This document shows, piece by piece, positions 1-7,886 of a stretch of 11,800 nucleotides of DNA. The number at the start of each line of letters is the position of its first letter. Within the stretch, counting starts at the first letter, position 1. The DNA comes from JAQYVZ01 sp035269105 (GTDB lineage: Bacteria; Desulfobacterota; Desulfuromonadia; Desulfuromonadales; BM103), in contig DATFJP010000199.1 of assembly GCA_035269105.1 (NCBI GenBank), positions 1 through 11,800 on the forward strand, given 5' to 3'. The position numbers and the translations under genes are program-made. The notes beneath the pieces are model-generated. The model saw only the letters and a program-made list of their open reading frames with translations. It did not search any database and was not told the DNA's origin.

Positions 1-1521
1 TTCCGTGTAGAGCGGCTGCAGCTGGTCGGCCCGCTGCTTGCCGAATTTGCGGCGCATCTGCTGATGCAGCCGCCCTTCCCAGGGGCGAGCCAGTTCGGTC
101 ATGATGCGCTCCATGGCATCGATATCGATTTTGACCTGCCCTGACTGGGGAACCACACGGACCTGCATGCTCAGATACTCGGAGTAGAAGTGAACGACCC
201 GCAAATCGACACTCTCGGCTTTCAGGTAGCGTGTCAGGTAGTTTTCGAGGCGGCGCGCCGTCTCCGGATTGTAAAAGTTTCTCGGCATGATGACCAGCAG
301 GGTCACATCCTTGAGGCTGAGACGGCGTGTCACCACCACTTTGACGGCCTGCCGCCGCTGCAGAGTGACGAAGGAACGCACCAGGCGGTCAAGGTCCTGG
401 TCTTCCAGGAAAAACAGTTCAACCTTCGGAAACATGTTGAAAATTTCGATGACCTTCCGGAAATCATAGGAATTTTCCAGGATATGCTGGCGCTGCAGGG
501 CCCGCATCACTTTGTCGCGGAGGGGCGGAACGTGCACGACCAGGGCATTGATGCTGACCTGGGAAAACAGCCCGACGAAGGCATGCTCGCGCCAACGGCC
601 CGGTTGCAGGGTTTCCCGGAACCCCAGGTAGACCAGCGGTTCACGGCGATGCAGGGGGCTTTTCTGGTCCAGAGGTTCATAGAGGATCGGGTCGCGGCGG
701 ATCAGCCGCAGCCTGGCATTGCGCGAGAGCTTGTGGGCCCGGCCGGAACGATAATCTTCCTTTTCGATGGCCCGACAGGGCATGCCGATCGGCTTTTCGG
801 CATAAGCGATCGAAACCATGCCGTGGCTCTGCTTTTCAACCTCGAGAGCCGCATAACCGAAGCAGATGAAATTCCCGCTGTGCAGCCAATCGATGAAATC
901 GGCCTGGCTGACACAGTCCGCGATGTCACGCATCGCGTTCAGACGTTCGTAGAGAAGTTCCCGGGCATTCCCGGCAGAGCGGGCCAGCAGCAGCCGCTCC
1001 CTCACCTGTTCCGGCAAAGGGTCCTTGCGGCTCAGCGGTCGACCGACATCGATCAGCATGACGGATTCATGGCTGCCCCCGCCGCCGCCTTTGCGCAGAT
1101 CGACGAGCTTGCCGTCCTGGCGGTCGATCGCCAGAATCGGATGCGAGACGATGCTCGCCTGCTCTTTCAGTTCCTGGAAAAGCATTTGCAGAGAGTCGAC
1201 CAGAAAAGGGGTGTCCGGAAGATTGACCAGCAGATAATTCTGCTCGCCGCCGGCCGCAGCGAAAGGCGCCAGACTGAGGGGCGCCTTTCGTACCGACAGA
1301 GCATCCAGGAACCTGGTCAGCAGATCCAGCAGTTCTTCGGCGGGAAGATCGAGCAGAGCATGAGAATGACTGTAACCCAAGAGGCTTTCCGCCAGTGACC
1401 TCAGCCAGGCGGTGGTCCTGGTATCCTGTTGGGCGGCAAAAAGAATATCCAGTTCGTTCATCTTTTCATGGAACTGCTCCTGAAACTCCAGGCCATGACC
1501 TTCAATCACAATATCCATCAT
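1..1521 (-). CDS. NAD-specific glutamate dehydrogenase, giant (GdhB/GDH-1600) type, N-terminal part
   Basis: Partial gene: 507 codons are open from the start at 1521 to the window edge, and the catalytic dehydrogenase half lies outside. The family (about 1,600 residues) oxidatively deaminates glutamate to 2-oxoglutarate using NAD in the cytoplasm. Visible family marks are the LPDTPFLVDSL segment (residues 101-111), the DWLHSGNFICFGY block (211-223), the HRREPLVYLGF...FVGLFS region (291-320), PPLRDKV (332-338), FPKVELFF (364-371) and a VVVTRR...VIMPRNFYNPET stretch (396-421). These match the regulatory, ACT-like N-terminal half of the family in order. A run of five glycines (145-149) is unusual but in frame. 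Two ATGs are adjacent (1521 and 1518); GGAG lies 8 nt before the first, so 1521 is preferred. A leader hairpin (1572-1603) lies about 50 nt upstream. The family call is firm; the enzyme's regulation is not visible. Confidence 0.9.
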   Translation of the reverse strand, partial: MMDIVIEGHGLEFQEQFHEKMNELDILFAAQQDTRTTAWLRSLAESLLGYSHSHALLDLPAEELLDLLTRFLDALSVRKAPLSLAPFAAAGGEQNYLLVNLPDTPFLVDSLQMLFQELKEQASIVSHPILAIDRQDGKLVDLRKGGGGGSHESVMLIDVGRPLSRKDPLPEQVRERLLLARSAGNARELLYERLNAMRDIADCVSQADFIDWLHSGNFICFGYAALEVEKQSHGMVSIAYAEKPIGMPCRAIEKEDYRSGRAHKLSRNARLRLIRRDPILYEPLDQKSPLHRREPLVYLGFRETLQPGRWREHAFVGLFSQVSINALVVHVPPLRDKVMRALQRQHILENSYDFRKVIEIFNMFPKVELFFLEDQDLDRLVRSFVTLQRRQAVKVVVTRRLSLKDVTLLVIMPRNFYNPETARRLENYLTRYLKAESVDLRVVHFYSEYLSMQVRVVPQSGQVKIDIDAMERIMTELARPWEGRLHQQMRRKFGKQRADQLQPLYTE

Positions 1522-1571
1522 TGCTTCAGCTCCGTAACCGGCGAAAACCCTCCGGGGGCCTCGTCTGTTAG

Positions 1572-1603
1572 GCTGCATTCCGGACGATACGGGAAAATGC
1601 AGC
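1572..1603 (-). other. Leader hairpin upstream of the glutamate dehydrogenase
   Basis: An 8-bp perfect inverted repeat (GCTGCATT at 1572-1579, AATGCAGC at 1596-1603) encloses 16 bases. A further CC/GG pairing is possible after a two-A bulge. No T-run follows on either strand, so it does not look like an intrinsic terminator. It lies between the parvulin gene and the glutamate dehydrogenase start and would be in the dehydrogenase mRNA leader if transcription starts upstream. The function is unknown. Confidence 0.4.
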
Positions 1604-1686
1604 GGTTCTGTTTATCTCCGTGGGGGTAAGTCTTTCCACGGCCCTGCCTGGGCAGAAAACCCGACAACCGGAGTCCGCCCCCCTCT

Positions 1687-2559
1687 TCAAGCCTGGTCGA
1701 GTATGGCTTTTTCCCTCAGTTTCTTTACCCATTCATCGAGACGACGTGAAGCTTCCAGCCTCTTCAGATATTTAACAATGGCCGGTCGCGCCGTTTCCAG
1801 TGTGAGCGGTGCCGGGTTCCGCTTTTCCTCGACCAGCAGCAGGTGGTAGCCGAAAGGCGTACGCACCGGTCCCCCGACCTCCCCAACCGGGAGCTGAAAG
1901 GCGGTTTCGGCAAACCCGGGGTCCAATTCCTCGGCCCGGACGAAACCCAGATCGCCGCCGCCTGCGGCCGAGGGGCAGGCGGAATGCCTTTTCGCCACCG
2001 CCGCGAAATTGTCGGCTTCCGTGCTGGCCAGCAACTCACGGGCGGCCGCTTCGACCTCGGCTTCCCGGCCGGTTTCGCAAGGCAGCAGAAGATGGCGAAT
2101 TCTCGCCGTAACCGGGCTTTTCACCTGGTCGGCGTGACGACTGAAAAAATCCCTGATGTCCTGTTCATCCGGATCGGGAATTTTTTCGAGGAGCCGGGCA
2201 TTCATGCGCTCGACCGTAACGTCTTTGCGGACCATGCGCAGAAAGGATGCCTGGTCCATGCCACCGCTCTCCAGGCGCTTCCAGAAATCCTGCGGATTGC
2301 CCATCTGCCGCTGGATTCTGGCGATCTCGGCTTCGATCTCCTCATCGGCCGCGACAACGCCCTGTTCGAGGGCTGCCTGGTAAATCAGTTCCCGGGCGAT
2401 CAGTCTTTCGAGAGCCGCCTGTTTCAGTTCGGCTGCAGCTTCTTCGGACAGATCCTCCAGGCGCGATTTGAACTGTTCGCTGGCCAGGCTTTGCATGGTC
2501 GTTTGCAGGTCTCTTTCCAGGATCGGGGTGCCGTTAACGGTCGCCACCGTCTGGTCCAT
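1687..2559 (-). CDS. SurA_N/PpiC (parvulin) peptidyl-prolyl cis-trans isomerase without signal peptide
   Basis: A 290-residue protein. An alpha-helical SurA_N/trigger-factor-like chaperone segment (about 1-130; MDQTVATVNGTPILERDL is the typical opening after a signal peptide) is followed by a parvulin domain (about 150-246). Parvulin marks are RIRHLLL (153-159), FAAVAKRHSACPSAAGGGDLGF (185-206) and TPFGYHLLLVEE (234-245). A charged helical tail with ETARPAIVKYLKRLEASRRL follows, as in many parvulin chaperones. Start 2559 is chosen because AAGGAG sits 7 nt upstream; an in-frame ATG at 2619 would add 20 residues (METGLAGWLKEKN...), which also do not form a signal peptide. The protein is therefore predicted to be cytoplasmic, unlike SurA or PrsA. 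Cytoplasmic relatives include NifM, the nitrogenase Fe-protein maturation factor, but nothing here ties it to nitrogen fixation. The fold is certain; the client proteins are unknown. Confidence 0.88.
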   Translation of the reverse strand: MDQTVATVNGTPILERDLQTTMQSLASEQFKSRLEDLSEEAAAELKQAALERLIARELIYQAALEQGVVAADEEIEAEIARIQRQMGNPQDFWKRLESGGMDQASFLRMVRKDVTVERMNARLLEKIPDPDEQDIRDFFSRHADQVKSPVTARIRHLLLPCETGREAEVEAAARELLASTEADNFAAVAKRHSACPSAAGGGDLGFVRAEELDPGFAETAFQLPVGEVGGPVRTPFGYHLLLVEEKRNPAPLTLETARPAIVKYLKRLEASRRLDEWVKKLREKAILDQA

Positions 2560-2566
2560 AGTCGTT

Positions 2567-2572
2567 CTCCTT
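2567..2572 (-). promoter_or_regulatory. Ribosome binding site deciding the parvulin start
   Basis: On the minus strand AAGGAG is followed by 7 nt and then the ATG at 2559. It is the clearest Shine-Dalgarno in the minus-strand block and argues against the longer reading frame starting at 2619. Confidence 0.75.
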
Positions 2573-2737
2573 AATGTCCGGTTTTTTTCTTTCAGCCAGC
2601 CAGCCAGACCGGTTTCCACCTCGAAACCTGCACTGTGTCCACCCTAAATTTCCGGATGGGCACCAGACTACAGAATACAACAGAAAGCCGGCGGCTCAAG
2701 AACGTCAATTCATCCCCTCGAAAATCGAAAAAACACA

Positions 2738-3532
2738 TTACGCCCCACCGCCCGCCCAGAAGTTGCTCAGGCGGGCAAACTCTTCAAGGGTCAGGGTCTC
2801 GCCCCGGCGCCTGGGGTCGATCCGGTTTGCAGTCAACAGGGTGTCGACTTCCTCCGCCGACCATCCAGAGGCCAAAAGACTGTTGCGCAGCGTTTTCCGG
2901 CGCTGGGTAAAGGCGCCACGCACCAGCCTGCGGTAAATTTCCTCATTTTCGATCGGAAAGCGCAATTCAGGCAGCGGGTCGAATTGCAGAACGACGGATT
3001 CGACTTTGGGCGGAGGAAAAAAGGACCCGGGAGAGACAGATATGACGCGGCGCACCTCGTACCAGGTTTGCATAAGAACGGAGAGAATACCGTATTCCCG
3101 GGTGCCGGCCTCGGCCATCAGGCGATCCCCGACTTCCTTTTGAAACATCAGGACCAGTCGGCTGAAAGCTGCTTTGTGGTCCAGGATTCTGAACAGGACC
3201 TGGCTCGAGATGTTATAGGGCAGATTTGCGACCAGCTTGCAAGGCTGAGCCGGCAGGAAAGTGTTCCAGTCGATCTTGAGAACATCCCCCTCGACCACCT
3301 CCAGTAAATGATTTTCCCGCTGCTTCAGCAGGTCTGCCAGTTGCTGATCGACTTCTATCGCCGTCAGACGAACCCCGGCCTGCAACAGGCGGTCCGTCAG
3401 CGCCCCCAGGCCGGGCCCGATTTCCAGAACCGGCTGGTCAGCGCCGAGTTCAGCCGCGCCCAGAATCCGATCGATGACATGGCCGTTTCTGAGGAAATTC
3501 TGGCCGAAGCGTTTTTTGGCGCGAACCGACAT
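2738..3532 (-). CDS. rsmA: 16S rRNA (adenine1518-N6/adenine1519-N6)-dimethyltransferase RsmA/KsgA
   Basis: A 264-residue SAM-dependent enzyme that dimethylates two adjacent adenines in the helix 45 loop of 16S rRNA late in 30S assembly. The opening KKRFGQNFL (6-14) is the family signature. SAM motif I is LEIGPGLG (36-43), with the acidic IEVD (59-62) after strand 2 and GD at 82-83. The adenine-site motif is NLPYNIS (103-109). The C-terminal part carries FFPPPKVESVV (171-181) and FTQRRKTLRN (208-217), both typical. The length is normal and the protein intact. Start 3532 fits the family's N terminus; no clear Shine-Dalgarno precedes it. It follows the DUF2062 gene after 161 bp. Confidence 0.97.
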   Translation of the reverse strand: MSVRAKKRFGQNFLRNGHVIDRILGAAELGADQPVLEIGPGLGALTDRLLQAGVRLTAIEVDQQLADLLKQRENHLLEVVEGDVLKIDWNTFLPAQPCKLVANLPYNISSQVLFRILDHKAAFSRLVLMFQKEVGDRLMAEAGTREYGILSVLMQTWYEVRRVISVSPGSFFPPPKVESVVLQFDPLPELRFPIENEEIYRRLVRGAFTQRRKTLRNSLLASGWSAEEVDTLLTANRIDPRRRGETLTLEEFARLSNFWAGGGA

Positions 3533-3693
3533 AAGAAACCGAAGACATTTGCACGCAGTGCGAAGAACGCCGAAAACATCCGCAGGATACAGGATAGAAA
3601 CTCAGGAATACAGCAGAAAAGGTCAATCAGTCAGGATCCGGAAGCGGAGGATGGGGACATAACGCCGAGCCAGCAGCAGACTGGCAAGCAACT

Positions 3694-4182
3694 CTATTTT
3701 CTCCGCCGCCAGTTCTCGCGCGGCCAGCGCGGTATGCGCCAGGACTTGATGGCGGGAATCAGCCGCAGAGTCAGGAAGTAGGCAAGACTGCCGCACAGCA
3801 CCCCGGCAACCATGCTGCCCAGCCAGAGGGGCACAAGCACATCGTAACCGAGACCGGCAAAAGCTCCGAAAGTAAGCTCCTCCGGCAAGCCGGCGCGCGG
3901 CTTGCTCAGAATGATCCGCCCGATTTCGTATTCAATCGCATAGATGACCGGTGCCGTGACCGGATTGGTGACCCAGACCCCGACCAGGGCCGCGAGGCGA
4001 TTTTCCTTGAGCAGAAAGGCGAGAAAGATGGCAATGATCATCTGCAGGCCGAAGGTCGGCGTCATGCCGATAAAGATGCCGAGCGCGACACCTTTGGCAA
4101 TTTCGTCCGGTTCGCCGCGCAGGCGCACGAAGCGGACCAGAATCAGCTTGGCCTGACGCAGTATGCCGATACTTCGCCACAT
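3694..4182 (-). CDS. DUF2062 domain membrane protein
   Basis: A 162-residue protein matching the DUF2062 family, whose biochemical role is not established. After a basic N-terminal segment come GEPDEIAKGVALGIFIGMTP (23-42), TFGLQM (43-48) and WVTNPVTAPVIY (70-81), the characteristic G-rich and NPxTxP motifs. Hydrophobic stretches at about 32-58, 65-82 and 114-142 suggest two to four membrane passes, followed by a strongly basic tail (KSWRIPRWPRENWRRRK), which by the positive-inside rule should be cytoplasmic. The start at 4182 has GAAGGG 7 nt upstream. It lies 71 bp after tsaD and 161 bp before rsmA on the same strand, so it may share their transcript; this does not define its function. Some larger proteins combine DUF2062 with a glycosyltransferase or methyltransferase domain; this one has only the DUF2062 part. 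Confidence 0.85.
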   Translation of the reverse strand: MWRSIGILRQAKLILVRFVRLRGEPDEIAKGVALGIFIGMTPTFGLQMIIAIFLAFLLKENRLAALVGVWVTNPVTAPVIYAIEYEIGRIILSKPRAGLPEELTFGAFAGLGYDVLVPLWLGSMVAGVLCGSLAYFLTLRLIPAIKSWRIPRWPRENWRRRK

Positions 4183-4253
4183 CTTAATGCCCTTCAGGGT
4201 TCAAGCCGCGCCCCCGGGAACGACAGCGACCGCTGGAATCAAGGAGTCGGGCC

Positions 4254-5276
4254 TCACACCGTTGCGGGATCAACCGTGTCCAGAGGCCAGCTGGCGACCG
4301 CATTGACGGACAAAGGGGACGCCAGTCCGCAGGCAAGGTAATGGTCGGCCGCCACGCCGAGCATGGCGGCGTTGTCGCCGCACAGTGAAGGTTTCGGGAA
4401 GAACACCTCCAGGTGACGATCTCGCGCCAGCTGCGCAAAGCTTTCGCGCAGTCCGCTGTTGCAGGCAACGCCCCCGGCCACCACGATCCGGCGCAGGCTT
4501 TCGGCCTCGGCGGCAGCCAGGGTTTTTGCGGTCAGGACATCCACCACGGCGGCCTGAAAACCGGCGGCGAGATCCGCGAGATGGCTGCCCGTGATTTTTC
4601 CGTCCTGTTCCTGAACATAGCGGCTGACGGCGGTTTTGATGCCGCTGAAACTGAATTCGAAGCCCGGCTTGTTCAACATCGGCCGGGGGAAACGGATCGC
4701 CTCGGGATCCCCCTTTCCGGCCAGCTTGTCGAGCAGGGCGCCCCCCGGGTAGCCAAGTCCGAGCAGCTTGGCGATCTTGTCGTAGGCCTCGCCGGCGGCA
4801 TCATCACGCGTCTGACCGAGGGTTCGGTAGCGGCCTATGCCATCCACGCGATACAGGTTGGTGTGCCCTCCTGAAACCGCAAGCGCCAGAAAAGGAAAAT
4901 CGATCCGCTGCTCCAGAAGCGGCGCCAGGATATGTCCTTCCATGTGATGGACTGCCGCCAGCGGAATGCCGCGGGCATAGGCGAGAGCTTTGGCGGTGGA
5001 GAGACCGACCAGCAAAGCACCGATCAAGCCGGGACCGCGGGTCGCCGCTATACCTTCCAGCTGCTTGATATTGACCCCGGCAGCAGCCAGGGCCTCGCCG
5101 ATCACCACGGCAATCGCCTCGACATGCTTGCGTGAAGCCAGTTCAGGAACGACCCCGCCGTAGCGGGCGTGAACATCGATCTGCGAGGCGACGACGTTGG
5201 ACAGAACCTGCCGTCCGTCCCGTACCACGGCGGCCGCCGTTTCGTCACAGGAAGATTCAACACACAAAAGGAGCAT
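4254..5276 (-). CDS. tsaD: tRNA N6-threonylcarbamoyladenosine transferase TsaD
   Basis: A 340-residue ASKHA-fold protein. With TsaB, TsaC and TsaE it transfers threonylcarbamoyl from its AMP adduct to A37 of ANN-decoding tRNAs; TsaD is the catalytic subunit. Visible motifs are the opening VESSCDET (6-13), ASQ...HARYGGVVPELASRKH (30-51), the metal-binding HMEGH (111-115), LAVSGGHT (132-139), GEAYDKIAKLLGLGYPGG (162-179), FSFSGIKTA (208-216), VVAGGVACNSGLR (265-277) and KPSLCGDNAAMLG (295-307), with the metal-ligand Asp at 301. Length is normal and all key residues are present. The start at 5276 gives the expected N terminus; a weak GAGTG lies 8 nt upstream. None of its partners (TsaB, TsaC, TsaE) is in the window. 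A 96-bp gap separates it from the upstream PIN-PhoH gene. Confidence 0.98.
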   Translation of the reverse strand: MLLLCVESSCDETAAAVVRDGRQVLSNVVASQIDVHARYGGVVPELASRKHVEAIAVVIGEALAAAGVNIKQLEGIAATRGPGLIGALLVGLSTAKALAYARGIPLAAVHHMEGHILAPLLEQRIDFPFLALAVSGGHTNLYRVDGIGRYRTLGQTRDDAAGEAYDKIAKLLGLGYPGGALLDKLAGKGDPEAIRFPRPMLNKPGFEFSFSGIKTAVSRYVQEQDGKITGSHLADLAAGFQAAVVDVLTAKTLAAAEAESLRRIVVAGGVACNSGLRESFAQLARDRHLEVFFPKPSLCGDNAAMLGVAADHYLACGLASPLSVNAVASWPLDTVDPATV

Positions 5277-5372
5277 AGATTATTCACTCAATGCGGAGCG
5301 TGGCTGAAAAATGCAAATCGTCGCTGACATGAAGCAGGTTCGCGCTAGCCGCTTTGCACTTTTCGGCTCTGT

Positions 5373-6689
5373 TTATAAAAGATTGGCAGCCAGTTCGGCC
5401 AGACTGGAGCGCTCGCCTTTGGTCAGGGTAATATGACCCGCGATCTCCTGGTCCTTGAATTTTTCGACCGCGTAGGTCAGACCGTTGCTCGAAGAATCGA
5501 TGTAAGGATTATCAATCTGGTAAGGATCGCCGGTCAGAATGATCTTGGTGCCCTCCCCGGCCCGGGTGATGATGGTCTTGATCTCGTGGGGTGTCAGGTT
5601 CTGCGCCTCGTCGACAATCATGTACTGCTTGGGGATGGAGCGGCCACGGATATAAGTCAGCGGCTCGATTTCCAGCAGGCCCAGGTCGACCAGCTCCTTA
5701 TAGCCACGCTTGCGCTTGCCCTGCTCTTCAACGGAACCGAGCAGCAACTCGACATTGTCGAAGATCGGCTGCATCCAGGGCGACAGTTTTTCTTCGATGT
5801 CGCCGGGCAGGAAGCCGAGGTCCCTGCCGAGGGGAAAAATCGGCCGCGAAACCAGCAGCCGACTGTAGTGCCCCTCATCGGCTGACTTGAACAGACCGGC
5901 GGCAATCGCCAGCAGGGTTTTCCCGGTCCCGGCCTTGCCGACCAGGGTGACCAGCTGGACATCGTCACTGAGCAGCAGATCAAAGGCAAACTGCTGTTCC
6001 CGGTTGCGGGGCTGGATCCCCCAGATACCCTCCTTCGGAACCCGCACCAGGGCGACAATCCGGCGCAGGTTCTGGTGGTAGCGTCCCAATGCGGTATGCG
6101 AGGGATTTTGTTCATCGACCAGCGTAACGCACTGGTTCGCCCGCAGTTCCTCCTCAATATCCAGGTGGCCTAGTTCATAGAACCGATCGACCGATTCACT
6201 AGGCACGAACAGCTCAACGGAACCTGAATAAAGTTCGTCGATGGAGACCTTGTCGGAACTGTAATCTTCCGCCTTCAGGCCGACCACGTCCGCCTTGATC
6301 CTAAGGTTGGTGTCCTTGGTCACGAAAACAACCGGCTTGTCGAGTCCGTTTTTGAGGGCCAGGGCAACGGCCAGAATCCGGTTGTCGCCGCGGTCATTGC
6401 GCAATTCGGGCGGCAGACTCTTGAGACGGTCTTCCGTATAAAGTTCGACCTTGAGACAGCCGCCATTTTCCAGTTTGACGCCTTCGACCAGATCTCCCTG
6501 CATCCGCAGCGTGTCGATCAAACGGGAAAAATGGCGGGCATTGCGGCCGGTTTCGCTCAAATCCTTCTTGAAGCGATCGATCTCTTCGATAACGGTCATC
6601 GGTATGACCAGGTCATTATCTTCGAACCGGTAAAGAGCCTGGGGGTCATGCAGGAGGACATTGGTATCAAGAACATAGGTTTTCAGCAT
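5373..6689 (-). CDS. PIN-PhoH fusion ATPase (PhoH2/YlaK-like)
   Basis: A 438-residue two-domain protein. The N-terminal PIN nuclease domain (about 1-140) has VLDTNVLLHDP (6-16), an acidic EEID (35-38), GDNRILAVAL (101-110) and VTKDTNLR (123-130), which supply the conserved acidic metal site. The PhoH ATPase domain (about 220-438) has Walker A GKAGTGKT (251-258), Walker B MIVDEAQN (357-364) and a GDPYQID motif (387-393). This architecture matches bacterial PhoH2/YlaK-type proteins, for which sequence-specific RNA unwinding and cleavage has been reported in actinobacterial members; activity here is inferred. It is not the short single-domain PhoH usually found beside ybeY. An AGGA lies about 11 nt before the start at 6689. 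It follows the cysteine desulfurase gene after 51 bp, suggesting co-transcription. Confidence 0.94.
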   Translation of the reverse strand: MLKTYVLDTNVLLHDPQALYRFEDNDLVIPMTVIEEIDRFKKDLSETGRNARHFSRLIDTLRMQGDLVEGVKLENGGCLKVELYTEDRLKSLPPELRNDRGDNRILAVALALKNGLDKPVVFVTKDTNLRIKADVVGLKAEDYSSDKVSIDELYSGSVELFVPSESVDRFYELGHLDIEEELRANQCVTLVDEQNPSHTALGRYHQNLRRIVALVRVPKEGIWGIQPRNREQQFAFDLLLSDDVQLVTLVGKAGTGKTLLAIAAGLFKSADEGHYSRLLVSRPIFPLGRDLGFLPGDIEEKLSPWMQPIFDNVELLLGSVEEQGKRKRGYKELVDLGLLEIEPLTYIRGRSIPKQYMIVDEAQNLTPHEIKTIITRAGEGTKIILTGDPYQIDNPYIDSSSNGLTYAVEKFKDQEIAGHITLTKGERSSLAELAANLL

Positions 6690-6740
6690 AAAATCAGCTT
6701 TCCTGTCTCTCAGGGCCAGAGTGAACAGCGAGGCGGGCGA

Positions 6741-7886
6741 CTAAGCCGAACCCGTCAGAACAGACAGCGCATCAAGGAACATCTCGATGTCCCGGTCGAT
6801 ATTGAAATAACCAGGGCTGACCCTGATCGTCCCTGCCGGGTAGCTGCCGATGGACTTGTGGGCCTCCGGGGCGCAATGCAGCCCCGTCCGGCAGCAGATG
6901 TCGTAATCACGATCGAGGCGGAAGCCGAGACCAGCCGGGTCCTCATCCGCCACCGTAAAGGAAACCGCAGCGCCGCGGTCATCGGCCCGTTCGGGACCGT
7001 ACACCGAGATGCGCGGCAGCGCAGCGAGACCGGTTAACAACAAATTGACCAGGCGCTTTTCGTGCAACCGGATCTGTTCCACGCCAACCTGCTCGATGAA
7101 ACCGATGGCCGCATGCAGGCCAGCCAGACCAATCGTGTTCAGGGTGCCGCTTTCCAGGCGTTCCGGCATCTCCCGTGGCTGCTCCGGCGAATCGGAGAGC
7201 ATTCCGGTCCCGCCATACAGAAGAGGCTGCAACTCGAGGCTGCCCGCCACGAAAAGAAAACCGGTCCCCGGAGGCCCCATGAGACCCTTGTGGCCCGAAG
7301 CGGCCAGCAGATCGATTTTCATTCGCGTCACGTCGAGCGGACAGGCTCCTGCGCTTTGCGCCGCATCGACCATGAAAAGGGTGCCGTTTTTTCGGCACCA
7401 GGCGCCGATGGTCGCTATGTCCTGAAGAGTCCCCGTGACATTGGAGCAGTGCGACATGACAACCAGCCGGGTGTTTTCACCGGCGGCCGAAATCACCTCG
7501 GCCGGGTCGACGAACCCGGTGGCGTCAGCCTTCACCTTGATGACTTCGACGCCGCGCCCCGCCAGGACATGCAGCGGCCTGACCACGGCATTGTGCTCCA
7601 TGGAGGTTGTCACCACCCGGTCACCGGGGCGAACAAGCCCGAACAGGCCCAGGTTGAGAGCTTCCGTCGCATTGGAAGTAAAGGCGATTCGGGAGGAATC
7701 GGTCGCACCAATAAATCGGGCGACAGCTTCCCGGGTTTCCAGAACCAGCCTGGCAGCGTCCAGCGACATGCGGTGCCCGCCGCGCCCCGGGTTGGCGGAA
7801 GACCGCCGCAGGGCCCGGTCCACCGCATGGCAAGCCGGCTGAGGTTTCGGAAAACTGGTTGCTGCGTTATCGAGATAAATGGTCAT
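6741..7886 (-). CDS. Cysteine desulfurase family protein (class V aminotransferase fold)
   Basis: A 381-residue PLP enzyme predicted to release sulfur from cysteine as an enzyme persulfide plus alanine. The opening MTIYLDNAATSFPKP is canonical. EHN with His98, VDAAQSAG with Asp174 under the PLP ring and SGHKGLMGPPGTGF with the Schiff-base Lys200 are in place. CCRTGLHCAPEAHKSIG (331-347) carries Cys338 at the persulfide position of the group II (SufS/CsdA-like) enzymes. The overall pattern, including the PAGTIRVSPGYFN tail, resembles the stand-alone cysteine desulfurase subfamily found in many anaerobes rather than housekeeping IscS or SufS. No iscU, sufU, sufE, selD or tusA neighbour is visible here, so the sulfur acceptor is unknown. 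No convincing Shine-Dalgarno precedes the ATG at 7886; the start rests on homology. It opens the possible operon that continues into the PIN-PhoH gene. Confidence 0.92.
   Translation of the reverse strand: MTIYLDNAATSFPKPQPACHAVDRALRRSSANPGRGGHRMSLDAARLVLETREAVARFIGATDSSRIAFTSNATEALNLGLFGLVRPGDRVVTTSMEHNAVVRPLHVLAGRGVEVIKVKADATGFVDPAEVISAAGENTRLVVMSHCSNVTGTLQDIATIGAWCRKNGTLFMVDAAQSAGACPLDVTRMKIDLLAASGHKGLMGPPGTGFLFVAGSLELQPLLYGGTGMLSDSPEQPREMPERLESGTLNTIGLAGLHAAIGFIEQVGVEQIRLHEKRLVNLLLTGLAALPRISVYGPERADDRGAAVSFTVADEDPAGLGFRLDRDYDICCRTGLHCAPEAHKSIGSYPAGTIRVSPGYFNIDRDIEMFLDALSVLTGSA

Noticed and set aside
190..1398. 402-codon open frame on the plus strand
   Set aside because: It is antisense to the glutamate dehydrogenase, whose motifs fit the family over the whole span. 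The plus frame encodes no recognisable domain and is a by-product of GC-rich codon use.
1843..2574. 243-codon open frame on the plus strand opposite the parvulin gene
   Set aside because: The minus strand encodes a complete SurA_N/parvulin protein with a good ribosome site; the plus frame has no family features.
2593..2607. Short CAGC tandem repeat (just under four copies) upstream of the parvulin start
   Set aside because: Too few units to call a microsatellite; it lies before the chosen start and could matter only if translation began at 2619.
3610..3630. TTGACC on the minus strand upstream of rsmA as a -35 element
   Set aside because: No -10-like hexamer lies 16-18 bp downstream.
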